Shown: positions 56,960 through 64,000 of the stretch, piece by piece
How the letters are laid out: each line of letters opens with the position of its first letter
Position numbering within the stretch: position 1 is the first letter of the stretch
Source: Helianthus annuus
Lineage: Eukaryota > Streptophyta > Magnoliopsida > Asterales > Asteraceae
DNA: 64,000 bases
Assembly (NCBI RefSeq): GCF_002127325.2
Contig: NC_035433.2
Coordinates: 79,736,079-79,800,078 of the forward strand
Direction: 5' to 3'
The notes under the pieces: generated by a model
Seen by the model: only the letters and a program-made list of their open reading frames with translations
What the model was told of the DNA's origin: nothing
The model's database searches: none
Translations under genes and position numbers: made by a program

Positions 56960-57801
56960 AATTGCTAATTACACGAAAATGGCCACATAGCCACAACAAT
57001 ATATGTGACTATAAAATAGAAACGACCACACTTACAGTAAATTCGTGTGACTGTTGATACCATTTTGTCACACTTAAGGGGCTATTTTCTTAATTACAAC
57101 AACCTTTTTGTCACATTTTTTTAAAATTCATGTGGCTAAAACAAACTTTTTAGTGACTATATAATAGGAACAGACACACTTATGGTATACTCATGTGACT
57201 ATACAATAGAAACGGCCACACTTAAAATAAATTCATGTGGTCATCGATACCATTTAGTCACACTTAATGGACCATTTTGTTAATTACAACAGCCTTTTTG
57301 CCACCGTTGCTTAAAATTTATGTGGCTAAAACAAACTTTTTAGTGACTATATAATAGATACGGCCACACTTACGGTGAATTCATGTGGCTATATAATACA
57401 GATGGCCACACTTACAATAAAGTCATGTAACCATTGATACCATTTAGCCACACTTAATGGATCATTTTCTTGATTACAACAACCTTTTTTGTCACAATTT
57501 TTTAAAATTAATGTGGCTAAAACAAACTTATTGGTGACTGTATAATAGAAATGGCCACACTTATAGTAAATTCATGTGGTTATTGCTACCCGATTAGCCA
57601 CAATTATTTGACAAAATGATTGATTTCAACAAGACCTTTTAGCCACAGTTTAAGTTGCTATGGCCACACATAAGTGAATGTGGCCGTATGATGCCTACGA
57701 TGACTCGACCTTTGGTCACACTTGAGCTGGAAAAAAAAGTGTGGCGAAAGGCGTATGGTCACACTTTTTTTATGTGGCCATAAGCCATTTTTGACGTAGT
57801 G
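56960..57801. repeat. Right terminal and subterminal repeats of the CACTA element
   Basis: Imperfect tandem units of about 170 bp carry GGCCACACTTA, TTCATGTGGCTA and TTAGCCACACTTAATGG words, ending in the inverted repeat TTTTTGACGTAGTG. Confidence 0.85.
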
Positions 57802-57804
57802 GCT

Positions 57805-59344
57805 ACAACTTACGATTCAGTCTAGCCTTCCAGCACAGATACGAAATGCTCAGGTAGAAGCATTGAAACCCGAAAATGTCAAAGCTGAAGCCCTACGCGG
57901 CTCACGACAGCGATTAGAACAGAAGGCAGACGGCGCATACTATGTAACGGGGCGTATTTGGGTCCCACTTTATGGCGGTCTACGAGAGCTTGTGATGGAC
58001 GAAGCACACAAGTCTCGCTACTCGGTACATCCAGGGTCGGACAAGATGTACCACGACATCAGAACTACTTATTGGTGGCCTAGCATGAAGGCCCACATCG
58101 CTACCTATGTCAGCAAATGCTTGACCTGTGCGAGAGTCAAGGTTGAATACCAGAAACCAGCGGGTCTACTCCAGCAACCCACGATACCGCAATGGAAATG
58201 GGAAGAAATTTCCATGGATTTTGTTACAGGCTTACCCAGATCCCAGCGTGGGAATGATACCATATGGGTGATCGTGGATCGACTCACCAAGTCTGCACAC
58301 TTCCTAGCTATAAAGGAAACGGATAAGTTCTCCACTCTCGCAGACATCTATCTTAAAGAAGTTGTTTCGAGGCACTGGGTGCCCATTTCCATCATTTCGG
58401 ATCGGGATGCACGCTTCACGTCAGAACTATGGCAAGCGATGCACAAATCTTTCGGCTCACGGTTAGACATGAGCACAGCATATCATCCTCAGACGGATGG
58501 GCAGTCTGAGCAAACGATCCAAACTCTTGAAGACATGCTTAGGGCATGCGTTATTGATTTTGGCAACGGCTGGGAAAAACATCTCCCTTTGGTGGAGTTC
58601 TCATATAATAACAGTTATCACACCAACATACAAGCCGCTCCATTCGAGGCATTGTACGGACGTAAATGCCGGTCACCTCTCTGTTGGGCAGAGGTGGGGG
58701 ATAGTCAGATTACGGGTCCAGAGATTGTAGTGGACGCCACAGAAAAGATTGCACAGATACGACAACGCATGGCGGCAGCACGCGACCATCAGAAAGCCTA
58801 CGCGGACAAGCGTAGAAAACCGTTGGAATTTCAGGTCGGGGACCGGGTTTTATTAAAAGTCTCACCCTGGAAGGGTGTGCTTCGTTTTGGCAAACGGGGC
58901 AAACTAAATCCGCGGTATGTCGGACCGTTCGAGATCATTGAGAAAATAGGCAAAGTGGCCTACAAGCTAAACCTACCAGCTGAACTCGGGACAGTTCACA
59001 ATGTATTTCACGTGTCGAATCTGAAGAAGTGCCTGTCAGACGAGACCCTCATAGTTCCTTTTAAGGAACTCACTATCGACGAGCGGTTACAGTTCGTCGA
59101 GGAGCCAGTTGAAATTACGGACCGGGATGTGAAGGTCCTCAAACACAAGAGAATCCCTCGTATCCGAGTTCGTTGGAACTCCAAACGTGGCCCAAAGTAC
59201 ACCTGGGAACGCAAAGACAGGATGACAGAAAAGTACCCCCAGTTATTCGGAACCAATGCAACCACTACTGAGGCTGAAGCTACTACTTCGGAATTTCGGG
59301 CAGATCAACGGGGGGAGGATGTGACACCCCAGGAAAACCAGTGA
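57805..59344 (+). pseudogene. Integrase and chromodomain-like tail of Gypsy1
   Basis: After the CACTA element the pol frame resumes. Integrase zinc domain: [19 protein letters not shown] with CLTCARVK. Catalytic core: [32 protein letters not shown]. The C-terminal GPF-type segment follows ([23 protein letters not shown]) and a chromodomain-like [15 protein letters not shown]. No stop occurs from 57805 (in the phase set by the RNase H side) to TGA at 59342-59344. It is a pseudogene only because of the insertion and the upstream stops. Confidence 0.92.
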
Positions 59345-59420
59345 ACGATACAACTTACCTAGCTCCCTCAGTGAGTGCGTACCAAATTTCGGGACGAAAT
59401 TTCTTTTTAGTTGGGGATAA
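59345..59420 (+). other. 3' end of Gypsy1 internal region with polypurine tract
   Basis: A short non-coding stretch ending AGTTGGGGATAA, the polypurine tract, directly before the 3' LTR. Confidence 0.8.
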
Positions 59421-61506
59421 TGTGACAACTCGTACTTTAGACCTATCTTGTAACGTTACGTGAGCTACTCTAATTGAATAAATGCATGTTTATGTGATAT
59501 GTGTGTATTAAATGTTAGTATAGTGAACGAGCCCAAACCGCACACCATAACCCGATCGCACAAGGCTCAACCGGTCACACAAGCCTATTTGGGCCACACC
59601 TTGTAATCGGACACCATAGGGCAGCCGAGTTGGGCTCGGCCCACTCCCCTTATACGCAAACAAACACTCTCTAGGGACTTGTTTTCTCATTTGTTGCAAA
59701 ACATAACACACACAAGATACACCAAACCCTAGAAGCTCTTTCCCTCTCTCTCGTTTCTCTTGGAACCCGACGGCAACAACTCTTGGTGATCGAAGATTTT
59801 TGCTTTTCATTCGGATCAAACCTTGTTCATTCTCTAATCGGTTAGTGTTTGTATGATTGATGATATTATGATCTTGTATGATAAACTAGGGTTCTTGATA
59901 GCATGTGGATTATGATGATATTCTCATGATTTGGATTGCATGATAATAACCTAAAAACCGATTAGATAGGATAGACTATCATGACTAGTTGTTGCTATGC
60001 TTTGTTTCGAATTGATTACTGGGATGATTAAGGTTGAACGAATCTAATCGGTCTAGCATAAGTGTTAATCGGATGAATGCTAATAATACGTGTGCATGCT
60101 ATATGTGTTAGTATTATGATTATTGTCCTTGTTCATATTGAATCGGATTAGGGTTCATACGAATTAGTGATATAATTGCTTGTTGATCGAGAATTAACAT
60201 GTTAAGAAACTGATTTCCTGTTGATTGATCTGTTTTCGAAACTGCCTAACTTGTTAGCCGAAATTACGGAATGATTGTTGCTAAGAATTATGGAAAGTTG
60301 TTACAATCTGCTTGTCTCGACCAAGGTTGCGAGTCGAGAACTCATAGTCTCGACTCAAGACCATGACACTCGCACACAGCAGCACCAGCCGAGACCGAGA
60401 TTGCGGGTCCGGATTTCGACTCGAGACCGTGTGATCTCGACCGGACCATGACAACTCGAGACCAGCTTACTTGCGACTCGAGAACACCCCTGTTGCAACT
60501 CGAGATCTCGACACCAGCATAACTCGAGACCGATAGTCTCGACTCGAGACCGACAATACTTGTTATTGGACCTGCACTGTTACAGCCCAACTGTTTGGGC
60601 CGAATACTAGAATTGTTATCTGTTTTCTATTGGACTGCTGATACGTATGTGAATTGCCATGATTGCTTTTGTGTACAATACGTGTAGAACATACGTGCTA
60701 TATACGAACCTGACTTGTATAATAACCATGATAGGACGTGGTTGACCACTTACTAGCTTACCTGTACTTTCTGTTTATCTGCCGAGCAACCCAAGGTGAG
60801 TTCACACAAGCCAAGGCACGGGGTTCCCAGGGTGGGAATGGGGATTTAATGATTGACTGTACATACATAGATGATAAAACCTACTGCTAGACTAGTAACA
60901 CTTATTGAACGATCTTCGCACACCTGCCAAGGGTTGGCCGCGATATTATGACTGACTTCGCACTCCTGCTTTGGAAGGCCGCGAACTGTAATCTGCTAAT
61001 ATCCTCGCACACCTGCCTGGTAGGCCGCGATACAAACAAACCTAGTCTAGAATACTCGGGAGGAACATCCCCTAATATCTTCGCACACCTGCCTGGGAGG
61101 CCGCGATACGAACTAAACGATACACGACTTAACAAACGAACAAAACGCTACTCACACTATACTATTACTGAACTGTTAACTGTGAACTCGCTCAACTAGT
61201 TGTTGACTATCTGCTGCATGCCTTGCAGGACCTTAGGTACATTATGGAGCTTGCACAGGGAGGAGCAGGTCGTTGTGGGATACGGATCGTGAACGATATT
61301 TGAACTTATAACTTATTTTGGGTTTTCATTTTTATGCTTCCGCTACTTAAACAAAGTTTGGTTTTGAACATCAATCATGTCGTGATGAATTGCTTTATCT
61401 ACATTTATTATTAAATGCTATGTTCGATATGATTGGTGGCTTGATCCTGGTCATGTCACGCCTCCAAGCGGTGGTACTCCGCGTGTGGCATTTTGGGGGT
61501 GTGACA
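59421..61506 (+). repeat. 3' LTR of Gypsy1
   Basis: The 2,086-bp LTR runs from TGTGACAACT to GGGTGTGACA, the uninterrupted partner of 35101-36561 plus 45266-45890. It shows the undisturbed empty site for element D: GATAAAACCTACTGC at 60873-60887. The CTCGAGACC word array is at 60320-60560 and the TTCGCACACCTGCC tandem units at 60915-61110. Confidence 0.95.
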
Positions 61507-62374
61507 ATACACATCAAGAGTTGAACAATGTTTAAACAAGAAAAAGAGTTACAATTCTGGTTCTGGTTTTCAAAAGAAACCAAACCATAATCGTAGCTAC
61601 AAAAAGAAAGGTTTAGGTTTTATTCCACCACAAAATGATAAAAATGAGAAAAATTCTAAAACAAAAACAAAATTTGTTTCAGGTGGAAGTGCTGAGGATG
61701 AACAGAAGATACCATTCTGGAAACAATCGAACCAAGAGTTTCTTGCTGAGAAGAGAATGAATGGAACTGGAGTGTTTCATCCAAGAGAGACTCTAACATG
61801 TTACAAATGCAATGAAGTTGGTCACACTGCATGGAACTGTCCGAAAAATGCCAAGATAAAATAGGGAGTTTCTGACAAATTGAAAGAAAAAGTTGTTGAT
61901 GTTGAACCACCAACTGAAAAATTTAAAACTTTTGAAAACTCAACTTATGAGGTTGGTGAGTGTTCTAAAAAGAATGATTATAAAAAGAAAGCAAAGGACA
62001 ACCAAGTATGGGTTGTTAAGAAGTCTGTTGAGAAAGTCGGCGATGAATCTGGTTCCACAAAGCCAGATGAGCCACAGGTTGAGGTAAAAGATTCAGTGAA
62101 TGATGATGATTTTCCATCACTGAAGTTTGAAGAAGTTAAGCAAAAAGTTGGTAAAGTTGAGATCTCAGATCAGTTTTATTCTGAGAAAACCGAGTTTGAT
62201 GTCGAGAAAACATTCAATGGGAATGTTAAGAAAATTTTTGGGAAAATGCTTAATGGGAAAGCAAAAGGGGTTAAAGAATTTTATGCAACTAAAAAGGCAA
62301 CTTACAACCCTACTGAGCAAGAATTGAAAACACTTAAGTCTGAAAAGACTTGGGTGGAAATTCTTTTCCCGTAA
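61507..62374 (+). pseudogene. Copia gag of element C, part 3
   Basis: The gag frame resumes in phase after the ataca duplication (SRVEQCLNKKKSYNSGSGFQ). It contains a second zinc knuckle CYKCNEVGHTAWNC (about 61800-61842), then TAG at 61862-61864 in frame (a CAG-to-TAG change would fit). The frame continues through a Lys/Glu-rich region to KTWVEILFP and a stop at 62372-62374. There is no protease, integrase or RT after it in the remaining 1.6 kb. With parts 1 and 2 this makes a gag of roughly 1,300 codons, like that of element D. Confidence 0.85.
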
Positions 62375-64000
62375 ACATCTGACTATGCCGGAGATTCCAA
62401 GTTTGTAATTGTGGATCAGGAATCGACATCATTCTAGTTTTTGAATAGATTGTTTGAAAGAAGTTTGAATGAGTTTAAATTTTACAGGTTAAAGGACTAC
62501 GCTGGAGCTTCCAGGTTGGTAAGTGAGAAGCAGGAATCGGCATCTTTGATTGGTAAATGATCGTGTGTAGATGTTTGTTTCCTACACATGGTATAGGTGT
62601 TTGTGTTTTACAATTGGTACAAAGGATTCATCAAGGTCATTGAGTTGAACTTGATGTAATCTTTATTAAGTGTTTGATGAACAATATGATGAACCATACC
62701 CCTAACTTACAAGTGAACCTACAAGTGGTTATAACAAACTTATTTTCCGGAAAAATCATTTTGATTAAAACAAACTTAAGTGTTTTGAAATCTAAATGAG
62801 AAAATAGTTTGTTGAAAGGGGGAGTTCTGATTGTTTATGCCTTTGTGGATGGCGATTTGATGCAATTCGATATCGGTTGTCACTTTATTTGTACAGTTTG
62901 TGTTGAATTTTCTTTAATTGGGTCAAGAGCTTAGATAGTTTTCAAATTTCCTTTGAAATGTGTTTGCATTTTAGGGGGAGTAGAAAATTTCAGAAAATCC
63001 AAAAACATTAGAAAATTTGAAAAAGACAAAAACATGATAAAATTTAAAATGAGTTTTCTTGTAGAAAAGAGGAAATGATAGTACATCAGTGGACTGTCAC
63101 AACATGCTAAAGAAATGGAAAGTTTAAATGTGATAAACAATTTCACTGTGGATAGGCCAGTATGTTTTTGCACATTTAGTAGATTGTGACGAGATATAAA
63201 TCTAAAAATTCAAACTTGCTTATTCTGTGGGTAACAACTTCTTGGATATATAGGTAACCCCTGAAATCTTGTTTGAAAGGTCCCTTATTCTGAGATACTA
63301 GGTCTTTATACTCAGTGATATCTGGGGTATTATCCCGGGACTTCTGCTGTATGGAAATACTAACCTAGTCTCCGTATAATACTTTCCGCAAATGCTTGAA
63401 AAAGTGCAGCCCTCAGCAAGTTGATGAAACAATAAAATTGATAGTCATTGCTATTGAAACAAAAGATCCTCTAAAGGGGACACACCAAAAGTCGAAGCCG
63501 TCATCTCTCTGCGTATACGAAAGCATCGACCTAAGCTCTCACGGCCCTCGCATCTAACCCCATACAAATATCATCTGTGGTATACTCACCTGTAAGACTG
63601 AATATTGAGATCTGGATACGGGAGTATATTCAAGTAGTGGGACACACAGATAAGTTTAAGTCATTAAAACATTAATATCGTATCTCGAAACAGTTGAACT
63701 GTGAAAATTTAAAGTGGACCATTATACTGACAATCTAGGTGAATTGGTTAGAGCTTAAAATGTAATCAAGCTTAACAGTGTTAGTGACTCGTCTCATAAA
63801 CTGATATGATCCTCTTACACAAACTCACAAAAAAATATTGTCTGTAAATATTTCTTTACTGCATTTCTTTACATTTCAAAATCCAAAAAGATTTTCAGTG
63901 TGTTTTAGCATAAATTTTTGAAAATTTCAAAAAGATTTTCGACAACTGATGTTGGAAAGCTGATTTTCAAAGTCTCAAGTGCTAAACATGATGACATTGT
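62375..64000 (+). other. 3' non-coding region of element C (runs off the window)
   Basis: No coding frame is supported. Polypurine-like tracts occur at 62817-62827 (AAGGGGGAGTT) and 62974-62983 (AGGGGGAGTA) although no LTR follows either. From 62965 to about 63350 the sequence matches the minus strand of element D's 3' region (39015 down to about 38600). The 3' LTR of C would be expected roughly 1 kb beyond the window if the two elements share layout. Confidence 0.7.

Larger units (their letters stand above)
49391..57801. mobile_element. CACTA transposon carrying host gene fragments (Pack-CACTA)
   Basis: Terminal inverted repeats begin CACTACGTGAAAAA on the left and, read inward from the right, CACTACGTCAAAAA. 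The 3-bp duplication gct lies at 49388-49390 and 57802-57804. Both ends hold subterminal arrays of GCCACAC/GTGTGGC words, as in Spm/En-type elements. No TNPA- or TNPD-like frame is visible in the 8.4 kb, so it is non-autonomous. The interior holds exon pieces of a JMJ25-like histone demethylase, a callose synthase and a farnesyl diphosphate synthase, all in plus orientation, with several simple and tandem repeats between them. It inserted into the pol frame of Gypsy1 at an otherwise intact codon. Confidence 0.93.
35101..61506 (+). mobile_element. Ty3/gypsy chromovirus with two nested insertions (Gypsy1)
   Basis: Gypsy1 is flanked by a perfect ataca duplication (35096-35100 and 61507-61511). 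Its 5' LTR (35101-36561 plus 45266-45890, 2,086 bp without the insert) and 3' LTR (59421-61506, 2,086 bp) have equal length and differ by roughly 1-2% by eye. Element D (36562-45260) interrupts the 5' LTR and a CACTA transposon (49391-57801) interrupts pol. Discounting these, gag-pol is a single frame with three in-frame stops. The own length of Gypsy1 is about 9.3 kb. The integrase tail ([15 protein letters not shown]) resembles that of Gypsy2, so both belong to the same broad chromovirus group. Confidence 0.93.

Noticed and set aside
56692..57057. 121-codon plus frame near the right end of the CACTA element
   Set aside because: The first 40 codons (SRIRASIDETPEGLGLVL) may be a captured piece but I could not match it to a family; the rest is AT-rich subterminal DNA.

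Overview
The window is plant nuclear DNA made almost entirely of transposable elements inserted into one another. I see no intact host gene. All seven LTR retrotransposons whose primer-binding site is in view use the plant initiator-methionine tRNA (TGGTATCAGAGC). The elements are Ty1/copia, Ty3/gypsy chromovirus, CACTA and MITE types, and the captured exons (JMJ25-like histone demethylase, callose synthase, farnesyl diphosphate synthase) are plant genes. A eudicot with a large, repeat-rich genome is likely. Asteraceae is my guess from the overall style of the elements, not something the sequence proves.

Layout, oldest to youngest. Element E (copia, minus) is the deepest layer; its 3' LTR and RT-RNase H remnant lie at 20997-22191. 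Element B (copia, minus; 5' LTR 20355-20996) sits in E's LTR. B's gag is cut twice: by the complete Sirevirus-like copia element G (plus, 5054-17766) and by copia element A (minus, 1-3273, running off the left edge). Element C (copia, plus; 5' LTR 22192-22639) interrupts E's RT next to its YVDD motif. C's gag is cut by a nearly pristine gypsy chromovirus, Gypsy2 (minus, 23886-32704), and by a decayed one, Gypsy1 (plus, 35101-61506); it resumes at 61507 and C runs off the right edge. Gypsy1 in turn holds a very young gag-only copia element D (minus, 36562-45260) in its 5' LTR and an 8.4-kb CACTA transposon (49391-57801) between RNase H and integrase. A 0.4-kb MITE flanked by (TA)n lies in B's leader (19417-19813). 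Matching target-site duplications (gaacc, ataca, ctatt, gct, and near-matching atcat/atcag) and reading frames that continue across the empty sites support this order.

How the parts work: Gypsy2 has an uninterrupted gag-pol frame plus an extra upstream ORF and could be autonomous. G has gag, pol and a long third ORF behind an internal promoter-like region, but is broken by stops and frameshifts. C and D keep only gag and a shared 3' non-coding module, so they would need pol supplied in trans. The CACTA element shows no transposase and carries pieces of at least three host genes.

The most unusual signal is that each LTR family carries its own short motif (about 7-11 bp) repeated many times. 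In A, B, C and D it lies in U3 just upstream of the TATA box and again in the untranslated leader between the primer-binding site and gag. The motif differs between families while its position is the same.
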